A DNA stretch of 64,000 nucleotides from Blastocatellia bacterium (GTDB lineage Bacteria > Acidobacteriota > Blastocatellia > Chloracidobacteriales > Chloracidobacteriaceae), in contig JAIBAN010000014.1 of NCBI GenBank assembly GCA_019695185.1, positions 43,351 to 107,350 on the forward strand. The letters are read 5' to 3'. Every line of letters begins with the position of its first letter. Within the stretch, counting starts at the first letter, position 1. The position numbers were made by a program, and so were the translations under genes. Positions 27,620 through 37,795 of the stretch are shown piece after piece. The notes under the pieces were generated by a model. The model made no database searches. It saw only the letters and a list, made by a program, of their open reading frames with translations, and was not told the origin of the DNA.

Positions 27620-28378
27620 GTGTCCACAACAAATTCAATTTGGCAAAATCAAGGTCGGAAATTGCGGGTCGCATTGATTGACGGTAGCCAACAGTTGATT
27701 GACATCCTGAAGAACAAACAGGTTCCGATTCAGGTCACCATGTCACTCGACGAGGCCGAACAGCGACTGAATGAAATGTCCAGTTTCAACATCATCCTGG
27801 TCGGAGTCACCCTCTATCCCATTCGCCGCCGGGTTATTGGCGAACTGCGCCGGGTGGCACCCCATGCCGGGTTGGTGTTCTTGCGGCGGGTGCCTGAGTT
27901 GACCACCGAACAGAACGTTCTGGAAGTCCGCGACCAGGTGATTGCCGATTTTATGCTCAGTTCCAGCTCGCCTTCGGATGTGTGGCAGGCGGCGGAATCC
28001 CTGACCACCATTTTCCCCATTCCAGCCTGGGCCGAACTGGAGCGGCCACCTGAAGCCCTGTTGGTTGAAAAAGCCGTCAAGGTGGTTTCCCAGCATTACA
28101 CCGACCCATCGCTCAACTTGCAGCGGGTGGCGGAAAAACTGGGATTGTCCTCCGGGCAACTGTCCCGTGTGCTCAATCAGCATGCCGGAATGCGCTTCCG
28201 TCAACTGCTGCAGCAAACCCGCCTGGAAGCAGCCAAACAGATGCTTGCCAGCGGCCAGGCCAGCGTCAAGGAAGTGGCCTACAGCGTTGGTTTTAGCGAT
28301 AGTGACTATTTTTCGCGGGCTTTTAAGCGTTACACTGGAGATTGTGCGACAACTTTCAAAGGGAATACCTCTGTTTAA
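27620..28378 (+). CDS. AraC-family regulator with receiver-like N-terminal domain
   Basis: 252 aa from the GTG at 27620, which has AAGGAGGG upstream; the TTG at 27602 is less likely. The N-terminal 120 aa resemble a degenerate receiver (LRVALIDGSQQLIDIL, FNIILVGVTLYP) with Val where the phospho-acceptor Asp is expected, so it is probably not phosphorylated conventionally. The C-terminal 100 aa are a double helix-turn-helix AraC domain (LNLQRVAEKLGLSSGQLSR, VKEVAYSVGFSDSDYFSRAF). The kinase gene follows 167 bp downstream, so a regulatory pair is possible. Confidence 0.85.
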   Translation: MSTTNSIWQNQGRKLRVALIDGSQQLIDILKNKQVPIQVTMSLDEAEQRLNEMSSFNIILVGVTLYPIRRRVIGELRRVAPHAGLVFLRRVPELTTEQNVLEVRDQVIADFMLSSSSPSDVWQAAESLTTIFPIPAWAELERPPEALLVEKAVKVVSQHYTDPSLNLQRVAEKLGLSSGQLSRVLNQHAGMRFRQLLQQTRLEAAKQMLASGQASVKEVAYSVGFSDSDYFSRAFKRYTGDCATTFKGNTSV

Positions 28379-28545
28379 GCAGGTTTGTGGTGATAGGTCT
28401 CAAGCGACAGGCAACCGTCCGGTCAGGGGTTGCCTGTGGAGTGGTTGAAGGTGTCACAGCAAGCCTGTCACTTGCCGGACAGGGCGTTTTTCCCCACATC
28501 CAATTTCCTGCCGGGGATTTCCCATTGGTGCGAGCAAGGGGGCGT

Positions 28546-31185
28546 ATGTCTGAAATCAACGATGCTGAAAAAGTCGGCCATCCGGCAGCCCAAGGGCCTT
28601 TGTCTGCAGTTGCAGCAGGACAGACGACCATTTCCAACACGCCCCCGACCAGCGCGCAGCCAACCGGTTCCAGCGGGGTGATGGGTTCAGGTGACCTGGT
28701 GGGGCAAACCCTGGCCGAGAAATACAAAATCCACCATTTATTAGGCCAGGGAGGGGCGGGCGAGGTTTATTACGCCACCCAACTGGGGCTTGACCGTCCG
28801 GTTGCCCTCAAGGTGCTCCGTTCCGATGTGGTTTGCGATGTGGTTTCAATTGAGCGATTCCGGCGGGAAGCCCGTGCTGCCGCCCGGCTCCAACATCCCA
28901 ATGTCGTGTCGGTCTATGATTTCGGAACACTGCCGGAAGTCTGCGCCTACATTGCCATGGAATACCTGCCTGGGCGTACCTTGCGGGAGGAAATCCGGCA
29001 GAACCCTTCCGGGTTGGAGGTCATGCAGGCGATTACGATTTTCAAACAGGTCTGCGATGGCGTGCATGCCGCCCATGAACACGGCATTATTCATCGGGAT
29101 TTGAAGCCCCAAAACATTTTTCTGGAAACCGGCACCGGCGGGGCATTCCGGGCCAAAGTGCTGGATTTCGGCATTGCCAAAACCCTCGAATTCACAACTG
29201 AAGGAACGAGTGATTTGACCGGCTCGATGTTGGTTGGAACACCCCATTACTGTTCGCCGGAACAGTGTATGGGCGAGCCACTCGACCCACGTTCGGATGT
29301 CTATAGTCTGGGAGTGGTCCTTTTTCAAATGCTGACCGGGCGCTTCCCGATTGATGGCGAAAAACCCTCGGCCCTGATTGTCAAACACGTCACCACGCCA
29401 CCTCATCGGTTGCGCGATTTCCGGCCTGACCTGCCGGTTTCGCTTGAACGGGTGGTGGGTCGGGCGTTGGAGAAACGCCCTTCCGACCGCCCAACTACGG
29501 CTCTTGATTTTATTTCCCTGATTGAAGCGGCCCTCCGCGATGAAGATACCTTTGTGACGGCGGTTTCAGAGCTTTTCCGTCGAGGCTCCGGCGAAACCAA
29601 GCCACCGGTTCCTTCCCAAACCGTTGAACGGGTTTCGGTGATTGATGACGACACCCCTACCCTAATGCAGACCACAACCGTTGGGGCAGCCACCCCGGCC
29701 CCACCGCCACCAGTGGCCAGGGGCAAAACAGCCGCTTTGCCGGCTGATATGAGTTCCGGCAAACGCCGTTTGGCGGTGCTGCCGTTGCGCAATGTGGCCC
29801 GTGCCCAGGATATTGATTTCCTTAGTTTTTCCCTGGCTGATGCGGTGATTATGCAATTGGCCTACGTGAAATCACTCATTGTCCGCCCCTCCAGCGCGAT
29901 TGTCGGTTTTCACGAAGTGGTTGATTTGGGAGCGGTTTCGAAATCCCTCGACGTAGACACCATTCTTACCGGCATGTTTCTGCGGGCTGGTGAAACTATC
30001 CGGGTATCCGTTCAACTGGTTGATGTGGCACCGAATGAAATCCTGTGGCGGGAACAGTTTGACCTGCCTTTTGGCGATATTCTGGTGTTGCAGGACCGGA
30101 TTGCCGAAAAAATTGTGGAAGGGCTGAAACTGACGATTTCCTCGCATGAACTGGAACTCATCCGCCGGGATGTCCCCAAAGACGCTTTGGCCTATGAACT
30201 GTTTTTGCGAGCCAAAAACTGTGATTCGTCAGTTGCCGAAACCCAAACCGCCCTCGAACTGCTGCACCGTTCCCTGGAACTGGACGGGCGCTATGCTCCG
30301 GCCTGGGCGGAACTCGCCGGGCGGCATCTGCATCTGGCGGTAGAGGGGCTGGCTGGAAAGTCCCATTTGGAAGAAAGCCGGAAAGCGGCGGAAAAGGCCC
30401 TGACCATCAATCCGGAACTGCCTGAAGCCCATGCCGTCCTGATGGGTGCCTATGCCCAAACCGGACATATTGAAGAAGCCCTCAATACCTGTTTCAAACT
30501 GCTCGAAATCGCCCCTTCCAACGAATTTACCCACCTCGGATTGGGCCATGTTTATGAATATTCGGGGTTGATTGACCAAGCTTTGCGGTCCTATACCCGC
30601 TCGCTGCAAATCAATCCGAAACTGATGGAACCGTACTCCCACATTGCAGCGCTCTATGCCATTCGGGGTGAATATAAACAGGCGGAGGCATTTTTGACGG
30701 ATTCCGTCTGCGGTGATATTCAATGCCGCACCAAAGCCTACCTGCTTGGCCTCTTTGCCATGCGCCGGGGCGACACTGCCGAAGCGGTGCGCCATTTTCG
30801 CCATTCCGAGGAATGGAGCCCCAACAGCCTGTGGGGCCTGCTCAGTCGGTCACTCAGGTTGCGGATAGAAGGCCAGGTCGCCGCCAGCTTTGAAATTCTG
30901 GACCACATCCGGGGAGCCATCTGTGCCGGAGACCGGTGCTTTTTCCTGGCCCACCATTATGTCACCGGTGAACGGCTGGACGATGCCCTGGACCTGCTGG
31001 AATGTGCCGTTGACAAGGGCTATTGCAATGTCGCCGGCTATGAAGCCAACCCGGCTTTTGAGCCGTTGCGTTCCTTCCCTCGTTTCCAGGCGCTGGTGGA
31101 ACGGGCCAAGGCGCAAAAAGCCGAGTTTGCCGAATGTGTGGCCGAACTGCATAAACTGGAAACCAATCCCTCGGCAACCATCTGA
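28546..31185 (+). CDS. Ser/Thr protein kinase with TolB-like and TPR regions
   Basis: 879 aa from the ATG at 28546 (AAGGGGG upstream); an earlier in-frame start at 28342 overlapping the AraC gene is rejected. The kinase domain (about 60-320) has the Gly loop GQGGAGEVYYA (from 67), VALKVL, HRDLKPQN (from 183), DFGIAK (207) and YCSPEQ, so it looks active. A TolB/CadC-like region follows (about 405-540, RRLAVLPLRNVARAQDIDFL), then 6-8 TPR units to the end. No transmembrane helix is evident, so cytoplasmic. Substrates unknown. This architecture is common in Acidobacteriota. Confidence 0.92.
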   Translation: MSEINDAEKVGHPAAQGPLSAVAAGQTTISNTPPTSAQPTGSSGVMGSGDLVGQTLAEKYKIHHLLGQGGAGEVYYATQLGLDRPVALKVLRSDVVCDVVSIERFRREARAAARLQHPNVVSVYDFGTLPEVCAYIAMEYLPGRTLREEIRQNPSGLEVMQAITIFKQVCDGVHAAHEHGIIHRDLKPQNIFLETGTGGAFRAKVLDFGIAKTLEFTTEGTSDLTGSMLVGTPHYCSPEQCMGEPLDPRSDVYSLGVVLFQMLTGRFPIDGEKPSALIVKHVTTPPHRLRDFRPDLPVSLERVVGRALEKRPSDRPTTALDFISLIEAALRDEDTFVTAVSELFRRGSGETKPPVPSQTVERVSVIDDDTPTLMQTTTVGAATPAPPPPVARGKTAALPADMSSGKRRLAVLPLRNVARAQDIDFLSFSLADAVIMQLAYVKSLIVRPSSAIVGFHEVVDLGAVSKSLDVDTILTGMFLRAGETIRVSVQLVDVAPNEILWREQFDLPFGDILVLQDRIAEKIVEGLKLTISSHELELIRRDVPKDALAYELFLRAKNCDSSVAETQTALELLHRSLELDGRYAPAWAELAGRHLHLAVEGLAGKSHLEESRKAAEKALTINPELPEAHAVLMGAYAQTGHIEEALNTCFKLLEIAPSNEFTHLGLGHVYEYSGLIDQALRSYTRSLQINPKLMEPYSHIAALYAIRGEYKQAEAFLTDSVCGDIQCRTKAYLLGLFAMRRGDTAEAVRHFRHSEEWSPNSLWGLLSRSLRLRIEGQVAASFEILDHIRGAICAGDRCFFLAHHYVTGERLDDALDLLECAVDKGYCNVAGYEANPAFEPLRSFPRFQALVERAKAQKAEFAECVAELHKLETNPSATI

Positions 31186-31222
31186 CAACACCCTCCTTTT
31201 CGACTCGACTTGGGAACCTTTT

Positions 31223-31242
31223 CCTGGGGCTTTTGCCCCAGG
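31223..31242. other. Perfect 8-bp hairpin after the kinase gene
   Basis: CCTGGGGC-TTTT-GCCCCAGG. There is no T-tract on either side, so it is not a standard terminator. Confidence 0.5.
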
Positions 31243-31325
31243 CTCCATGCTGCCTCAGCTATCCTGCTGACAAAGCAAGCACTTGCAATATTGTATTCGC
31301 CTGCCCCACAAACCTCGTTTGGATT

Positions 31326-32711
31326 TCAACCTGATTCTTGTGGCCAAACTGGCTCCGGAATTTCTCTTTCAAATTGCCAGTTGTTTGCCTCCGCCGCCTC
31401 AAAAATCAGGCCACTGATGAAATGCAGGGTTGACTCACGGGACGGGTCATCAACAGCGTACCTGGGATAAATCAAGGCGAAACCGTCTGCCAAAGGAAAC
31501 CCCAGGTGTTGGATAAAGGTTTTGAGTTTGTCCACTCCGTCAGGAATGTTGTCGCAATCGTACAGGTTGCCATCAAGCAGAACCCGTAAACCTGAAGCAG
31601 GTGTGGATTGAATTCCCACCCGGATTTCAAACGGCGGTTTTGTTTCCGGATCGGCCAAAAACTGAGCCCAAACCAGGATAAAATTCCGGTTGAGGGCTTT
31701 TGTCTTTTTTCTTTCTTTACGGCTGTCTACCAGCAATGTGGCCCAATCCAGCTTCGGAACCGGTTTGATTTCACCAATCCGTCGTAGTGTTTGAAAAACG
31801 GGATAATGGCTCCGCCGGTCCGTAGTCAATTGACGGGTCTTGCCTGTTTCCAGGTCAACTACATGCAGGTCCGTTTCGTCTTTTTGATTGGAGGAACTGT
31901 AGGCAATCTGTTTTCCGTCCGGTGTCCAGGTGGCGGTAAAGGCGTAATGTCCGGTGATTCTTTTTTTTGCGCCGGTTGCCAGGTTCAGAATATGAAGCCC
32001 GCTGTCCTCCCCCTGGGTTAGGTGGACCAGAAGCTGCTGGCCATCGGGTGACCAGACAATATTATTGACAAAGGCTCCGTCAATCAGTTTCCACAAACGG
32101 GAACCGTCACACGCCAAAGCCAGCAACGAGGAGCCTGTTCCCATTCGAAAGGCCAGCAGATTTTCATCCGGGGATATTTCGAATTCCCCGCAATTGTAGG
32201 ACTTGGGCGAAATCAACCGTGGCCCTCCGCCGCTTGCCGGAGCGGTAAAAATACCTGCGAGGGGAGGGCTGGCTTCCTCGTTGGTCCAGGCATTCCAATA
32301 CAGATTTCCGCCTGCATGCCATCTCACATTTGAAATGCCTTTTTGTTCAGCCACAACCCGGTGCTCACCAGTCGCAACCTCCACCAGCCAGACCTTGTGG
32401 AAATTGTAAAACGCCAGAAACCGGCCATCCGGCGACCATTGCGGTCCACAACTGTTATAACCCGTTGAAAGACACCGCAGGTTTTCCCCATCAGTGTCAA
32501 CCACGATGAGGCTCCGTTTTTCTTCGACAAATCCTTCGCAGGCGATGGTCTTTCCATCCGGCGACCAGGCGGCGGCTCCCCAGGCGACATTCGTCACCAG
32601 GGTCTGGCGGGAGGAACCGTCCTCATCCATCACGCACAAATCCTTGATTCCATCCGGGTTGGCTTTTTTTTGATTCGGTCTTTGCCGTTGGTACAAAAAA
32701 GCGAGTTTCAT
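31326..32711 (-). CDS. TolB-like PD40/WD40 propeller protein
   Basis: 461 aa from the ATG at 32711 (AAGGGGA upstream). Several PD40 repeats: AAWSPDGKTIACEGF, PQWSPDGRFLAFYNF, EISPDENLLAFRMG, IVWSPDGQQLLVHL, ATWTPDGKQIAYSSS. These form a six- to seven-blade propeller in the first 320 aa. The remaining 140 aa (RRIGEIKPVPKLDWATLL onward) form a separate domain I do not recognise. No signal peptide, unlike periplasmic TolB, so probably cytoplasmic. Divergent from the amidohydrolase gene. Confidence 0.82.
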   Translation of the reverse strand: MKLAFLYQRQRPNQKKANPDGIKDLCVMDEDGSSRQTLVTNVAWGAAAWSPDGKTIACEGFVEEKRSLIVVDTDGENLRCLSTGYNSCGPQWSPDGRFLAFYNFHKVWLVEVATGEHRVVAEQKGISNVRWHAGGNLYWNAWTNEEASPPLAGIFTAPASGGGPRLISPKSYNCGEFEISPDENLLAFRMGTGSSLLALACDGSRLWKLIDGAFVNNIVWSPDGQQLLVHLTQGEDSGLHILNLATGAKKRITGHYAFTATWTPDGKQIAYSSSNQKDETDLHVVDLETGKTRQLTTDRRSHYPVFQTLRRIGEIKPVPKLDWATLLVDSRKERKKTKALNRNFILVWAQFLADPETKPPFEIRVGIQSTPASGLRVLLDGNLYDCDNIPDGVDKLKTFIQHLGFPLADGFALIYPRYAVDDPSRESTLHFISGLIFEAAEANNWQFEREIPEPVWPQESG

Positions 32712-32882
32712 CAGGCTTCCCCTTTTCAGCAACTGAGGTGTTTGGCTGATTGTACCAACACTTGCAAAGGGATGGTTCGCATTTTTTGATACCAATCCAA
32801 CCAGCTTTGGTTTAGATTCGCGGCGTTCAACAACAATCAACGTCAGTCATCTTTTGTCACCCAGGAATGTGGAACTCTTCTT

Positions 32883-34601
32883 ATGCGATTGCTCACCCTC
32901 TTTTGTGTGCTTTTGTGCCTTTGGCAGATTCCGGTTGCCGCAGGTCAATCAGCGCAAAAAAGTAAAAAAGTAAATACACAAAAACCTCTTGCAGACTTGG
33001 TTTTTGTCAACGGGAACATTTATACCGTCAATGAAAAACAGCCCAAAGCCGAGGCTGTCGCCATCAAAAACGGGACCATTCTGTTTGTCGGAAGCACCAG
33101 GCAGGCTCAAAACTTCATTGGGAAAGAAACCAAAACCATTGACCTGCACGGACAAACCGTAGTGCCGGGATTGACCGATGCACATTGCCATTTGATGGGA
33201 ATCGGGTTGCGCGAACTGCAACTGAATCTGGAAGGCACCCAAAGCCTGGATGATTTTCTCAACCGGGTCAAAGAGCGGGTGGCACAGTCGAAAAAAGGCG
33301 AGTGGGTTACCGGACGCGGCTGGATTGAAACCTTTTGGCAGCCACCGGTCTTCCCAACCCGACAGGATTTGGACCGGATTGCTCCGGATAATCCGGTTTT
33401 TCTCAATCGGGCGGACGGACACGGGGCAGTGGCCAACAGCCTCGCCTTGAAAATCGCCGGAATCTCCAAAGACACCCCCAATCCGACGGGCGGGGAAATC
33501 ATGCGCGACAAGACGACCGGCGAGCCCAGCGGGATGCTGCTTGACAATGCCAACGACCTGATGGAACCCCACTTGCCGAAAATCACGGCAGTGTTGGCGG
33601 CCAAAGCACTCCAGGTCGGGGTTGAGCGGAGCCTTTCACTGGGCTGGAGCACCCTTCACATTGCCGGAAACAGTCTGGAAGAAATCGCGCTCATCAAGCA
33701 GCTTTACGCAATGGGAAAGATCAAAATCCGGCTGTACAATGCCGTCAGTGGTCCCGGTCCCGCCGCCGACAAACTGCTCAAGGACGGTCCGGAAATTGAC
33801 CTGTTTGACGGGCGTTACACCATTCGCGGCATCAAGTTGTATATGGATGGTGCCTTGGGTTCAAAAGGTGCAGCCCTGCTGGAGAAATATTCCGACTATG
33901 ACACTGCCGGATTTCTTATCAACAAAGAAGAAGACCTGCTGCCCATCATGATTGCGGCCCTGAAAAAAGGGGTCCAAATCGAAACCCATGCCATTGGCGA
34001 CCGGGGCAACCGAACCACCTTGGATTGGTACCAGAAAGCATTTGATGCGGTTCCCAACTCCACCCCAAAACCAGCGGCGGCCCGCTGGCGGGTTGAACAT
34101 GCCCAGATTATCAACCCGGCGGACATTCCCCGCTTTGCCAAAATGGGCGTGATTCCCTCAATGCAACCCTCACATGCCATCGGGGATTTATTCTTTGCGC
34201 CAAGTCGTCTGGGAATGAAACGGTTGGAGGGGGCCTACGCCTGGAAAAGCCTGATTAACGCCGGTTCCACGATTGCCGGGGGAACCGACGCCCCGGTGGA
34301 ACGGGGCGAGCCCATGATTGAATTTTATGCTGCTGTGGCCCGTAAGGACCAAAAAGGATTTTCCGGGGAAGGTTGGCACCCGGAGCAGGCAGTCAGCCGG
34401 GAACAGGCACTCAAAATGTTCACCCTTTGGGCCGCTTATGCAGCATTTGAAGAACAGAAAAAAGGCAGCCTGGAACCCGGAAAATATGCTGATCTGACCG
34501 TCCTTTCGGCAGACATAATGAAAATCCCGGAAGCTGAAATCCTCAAGACCCGCTGCACCATGACCGTTGTGGGCGGGGAAGTGGTTTATCAATCGAAGTA
34601 G
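32883..34601 (+). CDS. Exported YtcJ-type amidohydrolase
   Basis: 572 aa. A signal peptide (MRLLTLFCVLLCLWQIPVAAG) is followed by the urease-like amidohydrolase core. Metal ligands are in VPGLTDAHCHLMGIG, IETHAIGDRGN and GGTDAPVERGEP. This is the Amidohydro_3 family (YtcJ, N-substituted formamide deformylase); substrates are usually unknown amides. A periplasmic or secreted location is inferred. The stop is 17 bp before the molybdopterin oxidoreductase, so the two are probably co-transcribed. Confidence 0.9.
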   Translation: MRLLTLFCVLLCLWQIPVAAGQSAQKSKKVNTQKPLADLVFVNGNIYTVNEKQPKAEAVAIKNGTILFVGSTRQAQNFIGKETKTIDLHGQTVVPGLTDAHCHLMGIGLRELQLNLEGTQSLDDFLNRVKERVAQSKKGEWVTGRGWIETFWQPPVFPTRQDLDRIAPDNPVFLNRADGHGAVANSLALKIAGISKDTPNPTGGEIMRDKTTGEPSGMLLDNANDLMEPHLPKITAVLAAKALQVGVERSLSLGWSTLHIAGNSLEEIALIKQLYAMGKIKIRLYNAVSGPGPAADKLLKDGPEIDLFDGRYTIRGIKLYMDGALGSKGAALLEKYSDYDTAGFLINKEEDLLPIMIAALKKGVQIETHAIGDRGNRTTLDWYQKAFDAVPNSTPKPAAARWRVEHAQIINPADIPRFAKMGVIPSMQPSHAIGDLFFAPSRLGMKRLEGAYAWKSLINAGSTIAGGTDAPVERGEPMIEFYAAVARKDQKGFSGEGWHPEQAVSREQALKMFTLWAAYAAFEEQKKGSLEPGKYADLTVLSADIMKIPEAEILKTRCTMTVVGGEVVYQSK

Positions 34602-34618
34602 GCAGGAGAGTTTTATTT

Positions 34619-36814
34619 ATGGCACAGGTTCGTGCCGGCGGCGGTTGGGCCGCCATTGGGTATACCTTTCAACAATCGCTGAAATCGTTTGGCGGTCCGG
34701 TCCAGTTCTGGAAGCGGATGTTTTCGCGCAACAGTTGCAAAACCTGTGCGCTCGGCATGGGCGGACAGGCAGGTGGAATGCGCAACGAAGCCGGGCACTT
34801 TCCGGAATTCTGCAAAAAATCCGTCCAGGCCATGGCCCACGACATGCAGCCCCCGATTGACCTGAATTTTTTCCTCTCCCATTCGGTTGAGGAACTGGCC
34901 CGAAAGACACCCCGTGAATTGGAAAACCTGGGCCGGCTGGCCTATCCGTTGATACTTGAAGCCGGGCGCAAACATTACAAACGGATTGAATGGAACGAAG
35001 CGCTGGACCGGATTGCCACCGTCATGCGCCAGACCGAGCCGGACCGCACGTTTTTCTACTCATCGGGCCGGAGCAGTAACGAAGCTGCGTTCCTGCTGCA
35101 ATGGCTGGCGCGGGTGTATGGAACGAACAACGTCAATAACTGTTCCTATTACTGCCACCAGGCAAGCGGGGTCGGACTAGGTCAAAGCGTTGGTTCGGGA
35201 ACAGCAACCGTGACCCTTGAAGATGTGGAAAAGGCGGATTTTGTGATGTTGCTCGGAGCCAATCCGGCCAGCAACCATCCGCGCCTGATTACCCAACTGG
35301 TCAACCTGCGGGCAAGGGGCGGCAAGGTGGTGACGGTCAACCCGCTCAAGGAAACCGGCCTGGAGCGGTTCAAAATTCCCTCGATGCCGCTTTCGCTCCT
35401 GTTTGGCTCCAAAGTAACGGACCAGTATGTACAGCCGCGCATCGGTGGTGACATTGCTTTTCTGAAAGCCGTGCTCAAACTCGTGATTGCCGAAGGGGCT
35501 TTGAAAACTGATTTTATTGAGTCCTACACAACCGGTTTTGCAGCGGTCAGGGCGGACCTGGAGCGCGAAACTCTGGAGGATTTGGCTGCCAACGCAGGGG
35601 TTTCCCTGGACGAAATCAAGGAAACCGCAAAACTCTATGGTCAGGCCCAAAACGCCATTTTCATGTGGGCCATGGGGATCACCCACCACGAACATGGCGT
35701 GGACAACGTGCAGGCCATCACCAATTTGGCACTGGCACGGGGGATGGTCGGGCGTCCATCCGCCGGACTGATGCCGATTCGCGGCCATTCAAATGTGCAG
35801 GGGGTTGGTTCAGTTGGGTTTACACCGGAACTGAAAGGCGCGTTTCTGAAAGCCATGGAAGAAGTCTATCAACTCAAAACCCCAACCCGAAAAGGGATGG
35901 ATTCCATGCAATCCCTGACCGCCGCCCATCGCGGAGAAATTGATTTCGCTTTGTTTATGGGTGGGAATTTTTACGCCTCGAATCCGGACTCTCAATTTGC
36001 CCGGACTGGTTTGGGTCGCATCAAAATGGCGGTCCATATCAACACCAAGCTGAACGAGGGCCATGTCAAAGTCACACCCGACCTGCCGGGTGGAACGGTT
36101 CTCATCCTGCCGACCTGTGTCCGCGACGAGGAATTGCAACCAACCACGCAGGAAAGCATGTTCAGTTTTGTCCGGCTTTCCGAAGGCGGCATGCCCCGTC
36201 CGGCGCACGAACTCAAATCCGAAGTGGAAATCATCACCAGCCTCGGAGCACGCCTGCTTCCACAGGAAGGCCCAGTGGATTTTTCCCGCCTGACCAGCCA
36301 CGACGACATCCGCAAGGCGATAGCCAAAGTGGTTCCCGGCTATCAGGCAGTCGAGGAAATCGGAACCACCAAAAAGGAATTCCATGTGGCCGGGCGCGTG
36401 CGGCACGAACCGGTTTTTCCCACCTCGGACGGCAAAGCCCATTTTATGCCGATTGCCACACCGGTGGATGACTTGCAGGCGGGTGAATTACGGTTGATGA
36501 CCATTCGCTCGGAAGGCCAGTTTAACACGGTGGTGTATGAGGAACATGACCGTTACCGCAATCAATCAAGCCGGGATGTGATTTTGTTGAACGCCGTAGA
36601 CATGAAAAACCTGGGGCTCCGCGACGGAGACAAGGTATCAGTCGAGTCTGCCACTGGCCGAATGGAAGGGATTCTGGTGCGAAAGTTCGATATCAGCCGT
36701 GGTTCGGCGGCCATGTATTACCCGGAAGCCAACGTCCTGACCAAAATTGACGTGGATGGCAAGAGCGGTACGCCTGCTTACAAAAATATTCGGGTGACGG
36801 TCAAAAAATCATGA
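34619..36814 (+). CDS. FdhF/YdeP-type molybdopterin oxidoreductase
   Basis: 731 aa; AGGAGAG before the ATG. The N-terminal iron-sulfur-like segment is NSCKTCALGMGGQAGG with a further Cys in FPEFCKKS. The molybdopterin core has FYSSGRSSNEAAF, VMLLGANPASNHP and MPIRGHSNVQGVG. The C-terminal dinucleotide-binding part has RDVILLNAVDMKNLGLRDG. It is a member of the YdeP branch of the DMSO-reductase superfamily; the biological substrate is generally unknown, and YdeP is linked to acid resistance in E. coli. No signal peptide, so cytoplasmic. No FdhD in the window. Confidence 0.9.
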   Translation: MAQVRAGGGWAAIGYTFQQSLKSFGGPVQFWKRMFSRNSCKTCALGMGGQAGGMRNEAGHFPEFCKKSVQAMAHDMQPPIDLNFFLSHSVEELARKTPRELENLGRLAYPLILEAGRKHYKRIEWNEALDRIATVMRQTEPDRTFFYSSGRSSNEAAFLLQWLARVYGTNNVNNCSYYCHQASGVGLGQSVGSGTATVTLEDVEKADFVMLLGANPASNHPRLITQLVNLRARGGKVVTVNPLKETGLERFKIPSMPLSLLFGSKVTDQYVQPRIGGDIAFLKAVLKLVIAEGALKTDFIESYTTGFAAVRADLERETLEDLAANAGVSLDEIKETAKLYGQAQNAIFMWAMGITHHEHGVDNVQAITNLALARGMVGRPSAGLMPIRGHSNVQGVGSVGFTPELKGAFLKAMEEVYQLKTPTRKGMDSMQSLTAAHRGEIDFALFMGGNFYASNPDSQFARTGLGRIKMAVHINTKLNEGHVKVTPDLPGGTVLILPTCVRDEELQPTTQESMFSFVRLSEGGMPRPAHELKSEVEIITSLGARLLPQEGPVDFSRLTSHDDIRKAIAKVVPGYQAVEEIGTTKKEFHVAGRVRHEPVFPTSDGKAHFMPIATPVDDLQAGELRLMTIRSEGQFNTVVYEEHDRYRNQSSRDVILLNAVDMKNLGLRDGDKVSVESATGRMEGILVRKFDISRGSAAMYYPEANVLTKIDVDGKSGTPAYKNIRVTVKKS

Positions 36815-36942
36815 AAATCCCAAATTTTTTCCTTTGGATTTTGACTGCCCACCAACGGGGTAGAACTGAACCCTGGACTTTCCCCGGCCTGATTCATAGA
36901 ATCGGCCACTTTCCAAAAAATACCTTGAAAATTTGAACCCCA

Positions 36943-37020
36943 TTCGCTATTTGCCGAAAGTTGAAAAATCCGGCAGGGCATTTCCAATACATGGCAAATC
37001 GCAAATGGCAAATCGCAAAT
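36943..37020. repeat. Paired array, word CGCAAAT/GGCAAAT, reaching a start codon
   Basis: ATTCGCTATTTGCC at 36944-36957 is the imperfect inverse of GGCAAATCGCAAAT words at 36993-37020. The last word supplies the AT of the ATG start at 37019. Confidence 0.7.
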
Positions 37021-37768
37021 GAACAAACTGCTTGAAGGAAAAGTCGCACTCGTCACCGGCGGCTCGCGCGGTCTGGGACGGGCAATATGCGAGGTGTTTG
37101 CCCGCGAAGGAGCCGACATCGCTTTCAATTACCTTTCAAATCCCACAGCGGCCCAGGAGGTGGTGGAGGCAGTCCAAAAGCTGGGACGCCAAGCCCTCTC
37201 CTTTCAGGTTTCGGTCACCGACCGCCCCGGATTGAAAGCCATGGTGCGGGACATTCTGGGAAAATTCGGCCACCTGGATATTTTGGTGAATAATGCCGCC
37301 ATCAATCGGGCCGACATGTTCCTGACCATGACTGACCGCGCCTGGGATGAGGTCGTCAACACCAACCTCAACGGACTGTTTAACGTCACCAAACCGGTTT
37401 TCAAGCAGATGGTTCGGCAACGTGCAGGGAAAATCCTCAATATCAGTTCCATTGGCGGCATCCGCACGGTTCCGACCAGTGTCCATTACGCCACGACCAA
37501 ATCCGCCGTGGTTGGCTTTACCAAAATGCTCTCACGCGAAGGCGCTCCGTTTGGCATCACGGTCAATGGTATTGCCGCCGGGATTTTTGATACGGATTTG
37601 GGGCACACTCTGCCGGATAAGTTCCGCGAAACCTATGAAATGTGGTGCTCGGCAGGACGGCTTGGACGCCCGGAGGAACTGGGCGAATTGGCGGCCTTTC
37701 TGGTTTCAGACCGCAACAGCTACATGAATGGTGAGGTTATCATCCAGGACGGTGGAACGGTTACTTAA
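37019..37768 (+). CDS. Short-chain dehydrogenase/reductase, FabG-like
   Basis: 249 aa. It has the nucleotide-binding motif VALVTGGSRGLGRAI, LVNNAAI, the catalytic Ser in ISSIGG and Tyr/Lys in HYATTKSAVVGF, and the C-terminal EVIIQDGG. All catalytic residues are present. Probably NADP-dependent 3-oxoacyl or alcohol/ketone reduction in the cytoplasm; substrate not determinable. The start ATG is formed at the edge of a repeat array, and no conventional Shine-Dalgarno is seen there. Confidence 0.9.
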   Translation: MNKLLEGKVALVTGGSRGLGRAICEVFAREGADIAFNYLSNPTAAQEVVEAVQKLGRQALSFQVSVTDRPGLKAMVRDILGKFGHLDILVNNAAINRADMFLTMTDRAWDEVVNTNLNGLFNVTKPVFKQMVRQRAGKILNISSIGGIRTVPTSVHYATTKSAVVGFTKMLSREGAPFGITVNGIAAGIFDTDLGHTLPDKFRETYEMWCSAGRLGRPEELGELAAFLVSDRNSYMNGEVIIQDGGTVT

Positions 37769-37795
37769 AACCCAATTGCCATGTGAGAGGGTGAA

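Noticed and set aside
28342..28545. N-terminal extension of the Ser/Thr kinase
   Set aside because: It overlaps the AraC gene end, is not kinase-like, and an ATG with a ribosome-binding site exists at 28546.
35177..35788. Minus-strand reading frame within the molybdopterin oxidoreductase gene
   Set aside because: Shadow of a strongly conserved plus-strand enzyme; no family pattern.
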